DNA of 64,000 nt from Streptomyces sp. NRRL F-5122 (GTDB lineage Bacteria; Actinomycetota; Actinomycetes; Streptomycetales; Streptomycetaceae). The stretch covers positions 124,001 through 188,000 of the forward strand of contig NZ_LMWH01000302.1 of the NCBI RefSeq assembly GCF_001507435.1, in the 5' to 3' direction. The position numbers and the translations under genes are program-made. Shown in pieces: positions 9,868 through 17,771 of this stretch (position 1 is the stretch's first letter; each line of letters begins with the position of its first letter). The notes under the pieces are model-generated. The model was not told the origin of the DNA, ran no database searches, and saw only the letters and a program-made list of their open reading frames with translations.

Positions 9868-9886
9868 GCCCCGGACCGGACAGCGC

Positions 9887-10867
9887 TCACACGGCGGCCG
9901 CCAGACCCTCGTTCAGGACGAACCCCGGGTCGATCTGCGCCGCCAGATCGGTCCCGGTGCGTTCGTTGCCCCAACTCGCCGCGTTCTTCAGGTGGAAGTG
10001 CACCATCTGCCGTGTGTAGCGCTGCCAGTCGCGCACCTCGTACATGGCGTCCGCGGCGGCCCGAAGCGTGTGCAGGGAACGGCGGTTGGCGTCCTCCAGC
10101 AGTTCGAACCGCGGTGGACGCCCCTTCTCCATGGAGCGCACCCAGTCCGAATGACCGACCGTCACCAGCAGGTCGTCGCCGACCTCGGTGCGGAGGAAAT
10201 CGAAGTCGTCCTGGCCCTGCACCTTGTTTCCCACGACCTTCAGGGCGACCCCGAAGTCACGGGCGTACTCCTTGTACTGGCGGTAGACGGAGACCCCCTT
10301 CCGGGTCGGCTCGGCGACGAGGAACGTCATGTCGAAGCGGGTGAACATCCCGGAGGCGAAGGAGTCCGACCCCGCCGTCATGTCGACCACCACGTACTCG
10401 TCCTGGCCGTCCACCAGGTGGTTGAGGCAGAGTTCCACCGCTCCCGTCTTGGAGTGGTAGCAGGCGACCCCCAGGTCGGCGTCCGTGAAAGGCCCCGTGA
10501 CCATCAGGCGGACGGCGCCGCCGCCGAGCTCCACCGGGCGCGCGCAGGCGTCGTACACCGGGTTGTCCTCCCGCACCCGCAGCAGCCGTGAGCCCTCGCC
10601 GGGCGGTGTGGTCTTGATCATCGTGTCAGCGGAGGCGATCCGGGGATTGCAGCCGCGCAGATAGTCCTTGATCAGCCCCAGCCGGTCGCCCATGGCCGGC
10701 AGCGCGGCGGCCTCGTCCTCCTCGAGTCCGAGCGCGGCGCCCAGGTGCTGATTGATGTCGGCGTCGACGGCGACGACGGTCGCCCCCGCGGCGGCGAGAT
10801 GGCGGATGAAGAGGGAGGACAGGGTCGTCTTGCCGCTGCCGCCCTTCCCGACGAAAGCAATTTTCAT
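9887..10867 (-). CDS. CooC/MinD-like P-loop ATPase
   Basis: 326 aa from the ATG at 10867, just ahead of MKIAFVGKGGSGKTT, a deviant Walker A motif (KGGxGKT) of the SIMIBI/MinD-ParA class; AVDADINQHLG and VVVDMTAGSD follow as the expected switch and Walker B segments. CooC proteins insert nickel into CO dehydrogenase, but no such enzyme is nearby, so the client is unknown. It is divergent from the Fic-like gene, with 83 bp between starts containing two palindromes. This divergent pair is conserved in Streptomyces near ssd. Confidence 0.82.
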   Translation of the reverse strand: MKIAFVGKGGSGKTTLSSLFIRHLAAAGATVVAVDADINQHLGAALGLEEDEAAALPAMGDRLGLIKDYLRGCNPRIASADTMIKTTPPGEGSRLLRVREDNPVYDACARPVELGGGAVRLMVTGPFTDADLGVACYHSKTGAVELCLNHLVDGQDEYVVVDMTAGSDSFASGMFTRFDMTFLVAEPTRKGVSVYRQYKEYARDFGVALKVVGNKVQGQDDFDFLRTEVGDDLLVTVGHSDWVRSMEKGRPPRFELLEDANRRSLHTLRAAADAMYEVRDWQRYTRQMVHFHLKNAASWGNERTGTDLAAQIDPGFVLNEGLAAAV

Positions 10868-10875
10868 GTTCACCA

Positions 10876-10897
10876 ACAGTAATCGCATGATTGCTGT
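10876..10897. promoter_or_regulatory. Inverted repeat in the ATPase/Fic divergent promoter
   Basis: ACAGTAATC-GCAT-GATTGCTGT: 9-bp arms with one mismatch, 9 bp upstream of the ATPase start codon. Its place between divergent genes suggests an operator. The binding protein is unknown. Confidence 0.45.
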
Positions 10898-10950
10898 GAG
10901 TGGCAGCACTCTATGAAGAAGACCACTCCATCGAAGGAGGGGGCACGGAG

Positions 10951-11793
10951 GTGCGTAGTGTCGTACTCATGAGTACGACAGGTGCGACCGCCGATCCGCT
11001 AGCGGCCCTGGGGACACTGCCCGGGGTGGCCGAGTCCGTGGAATCCGTGCGCAAGGCCGTGGACCGGGTCTATGGACACCGGGTCATGCGGCGCCGCAGC
11101 AACGAGGTCACCTCCGAGGCGGCGCTGCGCGGAGCGCGTGGCTCGGCGGCCCTGTCCGGGGCCGACTGGGCTCTGGAAGAGGTGCGCAGGCGCACCGACT
11201 TCAGCGGCGACGACGGCGCCCGCACCGTCGGTGCGGCCCTGCGGCTGACCGCAGAGGCAGGGCAACTGCTCTCCATCTGGCGGCAGTCGCCGCTGCGGGT
11301 GCTGGCGCGTCTGCACCTGGTGGCGGCCGCGGCGGACGACCCCCGAGTGGGGCGTCCGCGGCAGGACGGCGAGCCGGTCGACGAGCCGCTCGTGGAACTG
11401 CCGCTGCCGGGCGCGTCCGAGGTCGCCGGCCGTCTGGAAGGCCTCACCGAGCTGATCATCGCCGGAGGCTCGGCCCCGGCCCTGGTGACCGCGGCCGTGG
11501 TGCACGGCGAGCTGCTCGCCCTGCGCCCCTTCGGATCGCACAACGGCCTTGTCGCGCGCGCGGCCCAGCGCATCGTCCTCGTGGGCAGCGGTCTCGATCC
11601 CAAGGCGATCTGCTCCGCCGAGGTCGGCCACGCCGAACTCGGGCCCGCGGCCTATGCCGCCGCCCTCGACGGTTATGCGTCCGGCACCCCCCAAGGCATG
11701 GCGGCGTGGATCGCCCACTGCGGGAAGGCCGTCGAACTGGGAGTGCGCGAGTCGACCGCGGTCTGCGAGGCGCTGCAGCGCGGAGCGGCCTAG
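10951..11793 (+). CDS. Fic-like protein with degenerate active site
   Basis: 280 aa if it starts at the GTG at 10951, which has GGAGG ten bases upstream; an ATG at 10969 would give 274 aa. The fold looks like a Fic/DOC AMP-transferase, but the motif HxFx(D/E)GN(G/K)R reads RPFGSHNGL (about residues 208-216): the catalytic His is Arg, the acidic residue is Ser and the last Arg is Leu. AMP transfer is therefore doubtful, and a binding or regulatory role is likelier. It is divergent from the CooC-like ATPase and followed by a terminator hairpin. The start region contains a perfect 22-bp palindrome. Confidence 0.78.
   Translation: MRSVVLMSTTGATADPLAALGTLPGVAESVESVRKAVDRVYGHRVMRRRSNEVTSEAALRGARGSAALSGADWALEEVRRRTDFSGDDGARTVGAALRLTAEAGQLLSIWRQSPLRVLARLHLVAAAADDPRVGRPRQDGEPVDEPLVELPLPGASEVAGRLEGLTELIIAGGSAPALVTAAVVHGELLALRPFGSHNGLVARAAQRIVLVGSGLDPKAICSAEVGHAELGPAAYAAALDGYASGTPQGMAAWIAHCGKAVELGVRESTAVCEALQRGAA
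10959..10980. promoter_or_regulatory. Perfect 22-bp palindrome over the Fic-like gene start
   Basis: TGTCGTACTCA joined directly to its complement TGAGTACGACA, with the ATG at 10969-10971 at the centre. It may be an operator for a dimeric repressor or an mRNA hairpin controlling initiation. It is too long to be expected by chance. Confidence 0.6.
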
Positions 11794-11797
11794 CGGC

Positions 11798-11828
11798 GTG
11801 CAGGACCCGGTCCCCGACGGTCCTGCAC
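11798..11828 (+). terminator. Terminator after the Fic-like gene
   Basis: A perfect 10-bp stem GTGCAGGACC / GGTCCTGCAC with an 11-nt loop begins 4 bp after the stop codon. Confidence 0.75.
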
Positions 11829-12190
11829 GGCCCCTGCACATGGTTGCGGCGGTACGAAGGCTCGTACCGCCGCTGGCATGCTCACAGGGTTACCAGGCGT
11901 CCTCGAAGTGTCGCCCATCAGGTCGGGAACTTCTGCCCGTCACCTGGTGCGGCTGGCCCGTAATCGACGGGTCGACGTCGCGTGGGTGCTCCGTGTTCAT
12001 GCTGGGTCCGTGGGGCCAATTGCGTTTCTTAAAGGTGATCCCTTCGGATGTCCTTTGGTCTCGCGGGCCACTAAATCCTTTTGTACTCCAGCCCCGGGCC
12101 ATGCGGAACCCCCGGCTGCACTTCTTTACTTTCACGTTCAAATGGGCATGAATCGGGCGCCGATGCGAAGTCGACGCACCTGCCGCCGAT
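11829..12190. other. Convergent gap with hairpin and AT-rich island
   Basis: The gap lies between the 3' ends of the Fic-like gene and the HAD gene. It starts with a very stable hairpin at 11846-11873 (12-bp perfect arms GCGGCGGTACGA / TCGTACCGCCGC, 4-nt loop). Positions about 12010-12145 are unusually AT-rich for this genome. A minus-strand frame (TTG at 12141, internal ATG at 12102) ends at 11890 but has poor third-position GC in its first half and matches no family I know. I do not call it a gene; a small RNA or relic is possible. Confidence 0.4.
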
Positions 12191-13015
12191 TCACACGGCC
12201 GAAGCGCGGCGCCGACTGGTGTACCAGACGAGCCCCGCCGTGGCGGCGGCAGCGCCTATGGCCGCCATCGCGAGCAACGCGGGCCGCGGAGGCACCGACA
12301 GCCGCTGCTTGAGCCGGACCGGGCGGTGGAAGTCCAGAATCGGCCAGCCGCGGGCGAGCGCCTCGCGCCGCAGGGTCCGGTCCGGATTCACGGCGTGCGG
12401 ATGGCCGACCGACTCCAGCATGGGCAGATCGGTCACCGAGTCGCTGTACGCATAACAGCGCGCGAGGTCGTACCGCTCGGTCTCGGCGAGCTCTCTGATC
12501 GCCTCCGCCTTCGTCGGCCCGTACGCGTAGTACTCCACCTCGCCGGTGAAGCAGCCGTCGGCGCCCACGACCATACGGGTGGCCACCACGCGGTCCGCGC
12601 CCAGCAGTTCGCCGATCGGTTCGACGACCTCCGCGCCCGACGTGGACACGATCACGACGTCGCGTCCGGCGGTGTGGTGCTCCTCGATGAGGGAGGCGGC
12701 CTCGTCGTAGATGATCGGGTCGATCAGGTCGTGCAGGGTCTCGGCGACGATCTCCTTGACCTGTTGGACGTTCCAGCCGCGGCACATCGCGGACAGGTAC
12801 TCGCGCATCCGCTCCATCTGGTCGTGGTCGGCGCCGCCCGCGAGGAACACGAACTGCGCGTATGCGGTACGCAACGCAGCCCTGCGGTTGATCAGCCCCC
12901 CTTGGTAGAAGGACTTGCTGAAGGTGAGTGTGCTCGACTTCGCAATGACCGTCTTGTCCAGGTCAAAGAAGGCCGCTGTGCGGGGCAAGGAGTGGTTTTC
13001 CACGGGCCCGAGCAT
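12191..13015 (-). CDS. HAD-IB phosphatase with C-terminal membrane anchor
   Basis: 274 aa. HAD motif I is FFDLDKT at about residues 16-22, motif II IVSTSG, and motif III/IV SDSVTDLPML, as in SerB/HAD-IB phosphatases. A helical cap lies between. The last 30 residues form one membrane helix (LLAMAAIGAAAATAGLVWYT) and a basic tail, so it is probably tethered to the membrane with the catalytic domain inside. The M. tuberculosis neighbour Rv3661 is the same type beside ssd. Substrate unknown; phosphoserine or a lipid phosphate are the usual guesses. The start is ATG at 13015 or GTG four codons later; neither has a clear ribosome binding site. Confidence 0.85.
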   Translation of the reverse strand: MLGPVENHSLPRTAAFFDLDKTVIAKSSTLTFSKSFYQGGLINRRAALRTAYAQFVFLAGGADHDQMERMREYLSAMCRGWNVQQVKEIVAETLHDLIDPIIYDEAASLIEEHHTAGRDVVIVSTSGAEVVEPIGELLGADRVVATRMVVGADGCFTGEVEYYAYGPTKAEAIRELAETERYDLARCYAYSDSVTDLPMLESVGHPHAVNPDRTLRREALARGWPILDFHRPVRLKQRLSVPPRPALLAMAAIGAAAATAGLVWYTSRRRASAV

Positions 13016-13059
13016 AGGCGCCCACCATTCGGCGTAAGGTGTGGCGCGTGGGTTTGCCT

Positions 13060-13071
13060 GAGAGGCCTCTC
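13060..13071. repeat. 12-bp perfect palindrome upstream of 6C RNA and HAD gene
   Basis: GAGAGGCCTCTC, with CCT/GGG extensions, sits about 45 bp before the HAD start (minus) and about 40-50 bp before the 6C RNA stems (plus). It may be an operator for either. Nothing more can be said from sequence. Confidence 0.35.
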
Positions 13072-13109
13072 GGGTACACCATGGAAGTCACGGATCGTTC
13101 GCGACCGTG

Positions 13110-13187
13110 CTAACCCGGTCCGACTCCTCCCCCCCCGAGTCGGCCGTGGGGACGACCCCCGCTCTCCCCCCCGGCGGGGGTCGTCGC
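13110..13187 (+). ncRNA. 6C RNA (actinobacterial two-hairpin sRNA)
   Basis: Two consecutive stem-loops each carry a C-rich loop. Hairpin 1 is CCGACTC (13120-13126) / GAGTCGG (13137-13143), loop with eight C. Hairpin 2 is GACGACCCCCGC (13151-13162) / GCGGGGGTCGTC (13174-13185), loop with seven C; it also serves as terminator, with a T5 run at 13201-13205. This is the defining architecture of the 6C RNA class. The location fits too: 6C lies beside ssd in Streptomyces (scr3559) and in M. tuberculosis (B11 near Rv3660c). The strand is set by the C loops. The 5' end is probably around 13085-13100 but cannot be fixed. It is thought to regulate mRNAs by pairing through the C loops. Confidence 0.92.
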
Positions 13188-13597
13188 ATGTCCGGGTGGG
13201 TTTTTCGTCCTTCTCCGTGTGATCTCGGGCCCCTGCTGCGGTGCGGCGGGCTCCGCTTCTCCATGCCCATGATTCGTCACGGCGTGTAGTGGATCGAGTG
13301 CGCTGAGGAGGTTTCCCGGGCCTCGTCCGTTTGAGTGACGGCGATATTCACAACCGTTGAGTCGTCCACAGTTATCGACCAAGATCCACACGATTTCCAG
13401 GATCACCCGCACCGTGATTCCAGCGCGTCCACCGGAGGCGAGTTCATGGCCGGTTCGGTTTGCCGGGCGCGTTTGGCCGGTTCGTATCGGCCGTTCATAT
13501 GGAGACCGGTTGCCGGTTCTTCACACGAGCGGGAAGCGCGGGGCCGCAGTGGGCCCGGCGGACCGCGCGGAAGAAGCAGCGAAGGGGGCTGGAGATC
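13188..13597. other. Long leader/promoter gap before ssd
   Basis: No gene is supported. Two sequences resembling Streptomyces DnaA boxes (TTGTCCACA) lie 20 bp apart: TCGTCCACA at 13362-13370 and AGATCCACA at 13382-13390. Imperfect GGCCGGTTCG-type repeats occur at 13446-13520. An in-frame upstream extension of ssd to 13460 exists but has no ribosome binding site. Confidence 0.4.
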
Positions 13598-14689
13598 GTG
13601 GCGGGAGCCATTGCGCACGACGGGTCGACCGTCGTGGAAGGGCGGCGGAGCGGGCCGCTGATCGTCACCGAGGACGCCGAACTCCTCGACGACCTGCTGC
13701 GCCTGTGCGCGGCCGCGGGCGCCAGACCGGAGGTCCATCCGGGGGTGCCGGCGCACCGGGGCAGCTGGGAGGCGGCTCCTCTCGTCCTCGTCGGCGACGA
13801 CGCGGCACGCCGTGTGCGCGGGGCCGCGCGCAGACGCGGAGTGGTGCTGGTCGGGCGGGATCAGGACGATCCAGGTGTCTGGCGGCGCGCCGTCGAGATC
13901 GGCGCGGACCACGTCCTGGTCCTGCCGGACGGTGAGCAGTGGCTCGTCGACCGCATCGCCGACGTCGCCGAGGGCGTCGGACGGCCCGCGCTCACCGTGG
14001 GCGTGATCGGTGGCCGCGGCGGGGCCGGAGCGTCCACGCTCGCCTGCGCCCTGGCCGTCACCTCGGCGCGCGAGGGCAGGCGCACGCTGCTGGTGGACGC
14101 GGATCCCCTGGGCGGCGGACTCGACGTACTCCTCGGTGGCGAGACCGCCGAAGGGCTGCGCTGGCCCGCGTTCGCCGCCTCGCGGGGCCGCGTCGGGGGC
14201 GGTGCCCTGGAGGAGTCCCTGCCGAAGCTGCATGCCCTGCGGGTGCTGAGCTGGGACCGCGGCGACACCGTGGCGGTCCCGCCCCAGGCGGTGCGCGCGG
14301 TCCTCGCCGCGGCCAGACGGCGCGGCGGAGCGGTCGTCGTCGACCTGCCCCGCCGCGTCGACGAGGGTGTCGCCGAAGTGCTCGCCCAGGTGGACGTCGG
14401 GGTGCTGGTCGTCCCGGCCGAACTGCGCGCCGTCGCGGCCGCGCGGCGGGTGGCGTCGGCCGTCGGCATGGTCCTGGGCGATCTGCGGATCGCGGTACGG
14501 GGGCCGTTCGCGCCCGGCCTCGACGACCGCGAGGTGGCGCGGCTGATGGGACTGCCGCTGGTCGGCGAGGTGCCCTCCGAGGACACCCCGCGCGATGGTT
14601 GCGCACCGCCCGGGGGAGCGGCGCGGGGGCCGCTCGCCCGGTTCTGCTCGGCCTTCTGGCAGCGGGCCTCGGCCGAGGCGGGTGACTGA
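13598..14689 (+). CDS. ssd: Septum-site-determining protein Ssd (CpaE/MinD-like)
   Basis: 363 aa from the GTG at 13598 (GGAG four bases upstream). An N-terminal receiver-like alpha/beta half (LIVTEDAELLDDLLRLCAAA) is followed by a MinD/CpaE-type ATPase domain with GGRGGAGAST at about residues 137-146 and LLVDADPLGGGLD. The serine-terminated loop lacks a classical Lys after the last Gly, as in Ssd orthologues. Ssd proteins influence septum placement; CpaE relatives place Tad pili at the pole. It heads the tad operon and is 3 bp from tadA, so a role in localising the secretion machine is plausible. Confidence 0.9.
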   Translation: MAGAIAHDGSTVVEGRRSGPLIVTEDAELLDDLLRLCAAAGARPEVHPGVPAHRGSWEAAPLVLVGDDAARRVRGAARRRGVVLVGRDQDDPGVWRRAVEIGADHVLVLPDGEQWLVDRIADVAEGVGRPALTVGVIGGRGGAGASTLACALAVTSAREGRRTLLVDADPLGGGLDVLLGGETAEGLRWPAFAASRGRVGGGALEESLPKLHALRVLSWDRGDTVAVPPQAVRAVLAAARRRGGAVVVDLPRRVDEGVAEVLAQVDVGVLVVPAELRAVAAARRVASAVGMVLGDLRIAVRGPFAPGLDDREVARLMGLPLVGEVPSEDTPRDGCAPPGGAARGPLARFCSAFWQRASAEAGD

Positions 14690-14692
14690 TCC

Positions 14693-15973
14693 ATGGAGGC
14701 GGGATGGACCCGGAGGACCGCGGCGGATCGCGGCACGGTACTCGGTCCGGAGCTGGCTGAGGGCGCCGAGCGTGCGGCCGTGCTCGGCGAACGGACGCGG
14801 CTGCTCGACGGAGTGCGCCAGTGGCTGGCCGAGAGCGGGGCCGAGCCGACCCCCGCGCGCGTGGCACAGGCGCTGCGCGAGCAGGGGCGGGTGCTCGGCG
14901 ACGCGGAAGTGCTGGGAGCGGCCCGGCAGTTGCGCTCGGAACTGGTCGGCAGCGGCCCTCTGGAGCCGTTGCTCGCCGATCCCTCCGTTACCGACGTCCT
15001 GGTCTCGGCACCCGACCGGGTGTGGGTGGACCGGGGCGGCGGACTGGAATTGACGGATGTGTCCTTTCCGGACGCCGCGGCGGTGCGACGCCTTGCGCAG
15101 CGCCTCGCCGCGGTGGCCGGGCGGCGGCTCGACGACGCCAGACCGTGGGTCGACGCCCGCCTGCCCGACGGGACGCGGCTGCACGCGGTGCTCCCGCCGG
15201 TCGCCGTCGGTTGCACGTGCCTGTCGCTGAGGGTCGTGCGTCCGCGGGCGTTCACCCTCGACGAACTGGTGGCGGAGGGGACGGTGCCGCCGGGCGGGGA
15301 CCGGGTGTTGCGGGCGCTGATCGCCTCCCGGCTCTCCTATGTGATCAGCGGCGGGACCGGCACGGGGAAGACCACCCTGCTGAGCGCGCTGCTGGGCGTG
15401 GTGGGGCCGTCGGAGCGGATCGTGTTGGCCGAGGACTCGGCGGAGCTGCGGCCCGAGCACCCCCATGTGGTGCGCCTCGAGGGACGGCCCGCGAACCAGG
15501 AGGGCGTGGGGCTGGTGGAGCTCCAGGACCTGGTGCGGCAGGCGCTGCGGATGCGCCCCGACCGGCTGGTCGTCGGCGAGGTCCGCGGGCCCGAGGTGGT
15601 GTCGCTGCTTGCGGCGCTGAACACGGGCCACGAGGGCGGGTGCGGCACTCTCCACGCGAACGCGGCGGCCCAGGTGCCCGCACGGCTGGAGGCGCTGGGC
15701 ACCGCGGCGGGTCTGGACCGGGCGGCGCTGCACAGCCAGTTGGCGGCCGCGCTGTCAGTGGTCCTCCATCTCGTGCGGGACCGGAGCGGGCGCCGCCGTA
15801 TCGCGGAGGTGCATGTGCTGGAGCGGGACGCGTCGGGGCTCGTGGTGACGGTGCCCGCTCTGAGATGGGGCCGGGAGGCATTCACGCGGGAGCGGGGCTG
15901 GGAGCGACTGAGGGAACTGCTCCGGCACGGAAGGGACGAAAGCGGCTCGAGTGACGGAGATGAGGTGTGGTGA
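14693..15973 (+). CDS. tadA: TadA/CpaF secretion ATPase
   Basis: 426 aa. The secretion hexamer ATPase shows an N-terminal helical domain (to about residue 90), PAS-like section, Walker A GGTGTGKTT at about residues 220-228, Asp box, LVVGEVRGPEV (Walker B) and the His box NTGHEGGCGTLHANA. It powers assembly of Flp/Tad pili from the cytoplasmic face of the membrane. It starts 3 bp after ssd and overlaps tadB, so it is a middle gene of one operon. Orthologue of M. tuberculosis Rv3659c by position. Confidence 0.95.
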   Translation: MEAGWTRRTAADRGTVLGPELAEGAERAAVLGERTRLLDGVRQWLAESGAEPTPARVAQALREQGRVLGDAEVLGAARQLRSELVGSGPLEPLLADPSVTDVLVSAPDRVWVDRGGGLELTDVSFPDAAAVRRLAQRLAAVAGRRLDDARPWVDARLPDGTRLHAVLPPVAVGCTCLSLRVVRPRAFTLDELVAEGTVPPGGDRVLRALIASRLSYVISGGTGTGKTTLLSALLGVVGPSERIVLAEDSAELRPEHPHVVRLEGRPANQEGVGLVELQDLVRQALRMRPDRLVVGEVRGPEVVSLLAALNTGHEGGCGTLHANAAAQVPARLEALGTAAGLDRAALHSQLAAALSVVLHLVRDRSGRRRIAEVHVLERDASGLVVTVPALRWGREAFTRERGWERLRELLRHGRDESGSSDGDEVW

Positions 15974-16830
15974 CGATGATCGGTCAGATGTCACTCGCCG
16001 TCGGGCCGGCGTGTGCCGGGGCGGCGGCCTGGCTGATGAGCGGCTCGGGCAAGCGGGCGCGTCGTGCCCGATCGCTGTTCGCGGACGGCGGTCCGACGGC
16101 GGGGATCGGTCCGCCGCACTGGGAGCGGGCCTTGGCACGGGTGCGCCGGTTGCCGGCCGAATGGTGGTCGGTCGTCGGGGGTGTGCTGATCGCGGTGCTC
16201 GGTGCTTCCGCCCTGCCGCTGGCGGCCGGGGTGGTCGGGGTGCCGCTGCTGCGCCGGGTGCGGCGGGCACGCGAGGCACGGAAGGTGCGGGAAGCGCGTG
16301 GCGCTGCCGTGATCGCGTTGTGCGGGGCGCTCGCCGGGGAGGTGCGTGCGGGCCGTCAGCCGGGCGAGGCACTGCTGTCAGCGGCGCGGGACGCGGGCGG
16401 CCTCGGCGGAGCGCAGGCACAGGTGCTGGCGGCCGCGCGGTTCGGCGGCGATGTGCCGGGCGCGCTCGCGGCCGCGGCACGACAGCCCGGGGCCGACGGG
16501 TTGTCCGGGCTGGCCGCGTGCTGGCGGGTGGCCGTGGACCGGGGGGCGGGACTGGCCGCCGGACTGGATCGGCTGGAGGGCGCTCTTCGCGCCGAGCGTG
16601 ATCAACGGGATGACCTCCGTGCCCAGTTGGCGGGTGCCCGGTCGACGGCGGTACTTCTCGCGGGGCTGCCTGTCCTCGGCCTGCTGCTCGGCACCCTGCT
16701 GGGCGCACGCCCGCTGCATGTGCTGCTGCACACCGGTGCGGGCCTCGGCTGTCTCCTGGTGGGCGGTGTTCTGGAAGGGGCGGGGCTGTGGTGGGCCATG
16801 CGGATCGTGCGCGGAGCGGAGGCGGCATGA
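15967..16830 (+). CDS. tadB: TadB-like type II secretion F-domain protein
   Basis: 287 aa. Membrane segments are at the N-terminus (MSLAVGPACAGAAAWLM), about residues 65-90, and near the C-terminus (VLLAGLPVLGLLLGTLLGA and a final pair). The cytoplasmic helical bundle between them (LCGALAGEVRAGRQPGEALL) is typical of GspF/TadB. It forms the inner-membrane platform on which TadA acts. The start is one of GTG 15967, GTG 15970 or ATG 15976, overlapping the tadA stop. It ends in an ATGA overlap with tadC. Confidence 0.88.
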   Translation: MVTMIGQMSLAVGPACAGAAAWLMSGSGKRARRARSLFADGGPTAGIGPPHWERALARVRRLPAEWWSVVGGVLIAVLGASALPLAAGVVGVPLLRRVRRAREARKVREARGAAVIALCGALAGEVRAGRQPGEALLSAARDAGGLGGAQAQVLAAARFGGDVPGALAAAARQPGADGLSGLAACWRVAVDRGAGLAAGLDRLEGALRAERDQRDDLRAQLAGARSTAVLLAGLPVLGLLLGTLLGARPLHVLLHTGAGLGCLLVGGVLEGAGLWWAMRIVRGAEAA

Positions 16831-17741
16831 GCGTCGGCCTTGTCCACAGGCTGGGGGTGCTGTGTGGGGTGGCGGCGCTGTGGTGGGCGATGCGCCTGAT
16901 GGCAGCGGCGCGGCGTGAGCGTCGGGCGCGGCGTCGGCTGACCGCGGTGCTGGGGGCGGGCGGCCCGGCCGAGGTGCGGCGGACCCCGGCGTCCTTGTTG
17001 GTGGCCGGGTGGGGACGCGCGGCGGGTGCCGGGCCGGTCGGCCGATGGACCGGGGCGCCGGGTGCCGCGGCGGGGGAACTGTCGACGGGGGCTCCGGGTG
17101 CCGCAGGCCGGCGGGGCGACGCGCGGGACACCGCGCGGCGGTGGCTGCCCGTCGCGGGGGCGCTGTGCGCCGGCTGGGTGCTGCTCGGCGGATTCGGCGG
17201 ACCGGTGGCGGGTCTGGTCGTCGGGCTCGGTGTGAGGCGATGGCGGGACCGGCAGGAAGCCGACCGGCTCGCGGAGGAGTACAACCCCGCCGTGGCGGCC
17301 CGTCGGCTTCCGTCGGCGGCCGATCTGCTGGCGGCGTGCATCGCGGCCGGTGCGACCCCCGTGGCGGCCGCACAGGCGGTGGGTGAAGCACTGGAGGGAC
17401 CGGTCGGCGAGCGGCTGGCGCGGGGCGCGGCCGAAGTGCGGCTCGGGGCAGAACCGGCCGACGCATGGCGGCGGCTGGCATCCCTCCCCGGCGCCGCGCC
17501 GCTGGCGCGACTCCTGGAACGGGCGGGTGACTCCGGCGCGCCGGCGGCCGCGCCGGTCGGCCGGCTCGCTGCCGAGGCCCGCGCCGAGTGGGGCCGGACG
17601 GCGACGGCGCGGGCGCGCCGGGCGGGGGTCATGGTCACCGCTCCGGTGGGTCTGTGCTTCCTGCCCGCGTTCATCGCGGTCGGGGTGCTTCCCGTGGTGA
17701 TCGGGCTCGCGGGAGGGCTGCTGGGAGGAGGTGGCCGATGA
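16827..17741 (+). CDS. tadC: TadC-like type II secretion F-domain protein
   Basis: 304 aa from the ATG at 16827, overlapping the tadB stop (ATGA). It has an N-terminal hydrophobic segment, a Gly/Ala-rich variable linker (residues 55-100), a central pair of helices, a GspF-type cytoplasmic bundle (ADLLAACIAAGATPVAAAQA ... LASLPGAAPLARLLERAGDS) and C-terminal helices (LCFLPAFIAVGVLPVVIG). It is the partner of TadB in the platform. A repeat-containing 159-bp gap separates it from the pilin, so pilin expression may be set separately. Confidence 0.88.
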   Translation: MSVGLVHRLGVLCGVAALWWAMRLMAAARRERRARRRLTAVLGAGGPAEVRRTPASLLVAGWGRAAGAGPVGRWTGAPGAAAGELSTGAPGAAGRRGDARDTARRWLPVAGALCAGWVLLGGFGGPVAGLVVGLGVRRWRDRQEADRLAEEYNPAVAARRLPSAADLLAACIAAGATPVAAAQAVGEALEGPVGERLARGAAEVRLGAEPADAWRRLASLPGAAPLARLLERAGDSGAPAAAPVGRLAAEARAEWGRTATARARRAGVMVTAPVGLCFLPAFIAVGVLPVVIGLAGGLLGGGGR

Positions 17742-17771
17742 CGGACCGGACCTGACGAACCGAACGAACGA

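Noticed and set aside
11890..12141. 83-codon minus-strand ORF downstream of the HAD gene
   Set aside because: The start is TTG without a clear ribosome binding site, and third-position GC is low in its first half; kept only as an observation.
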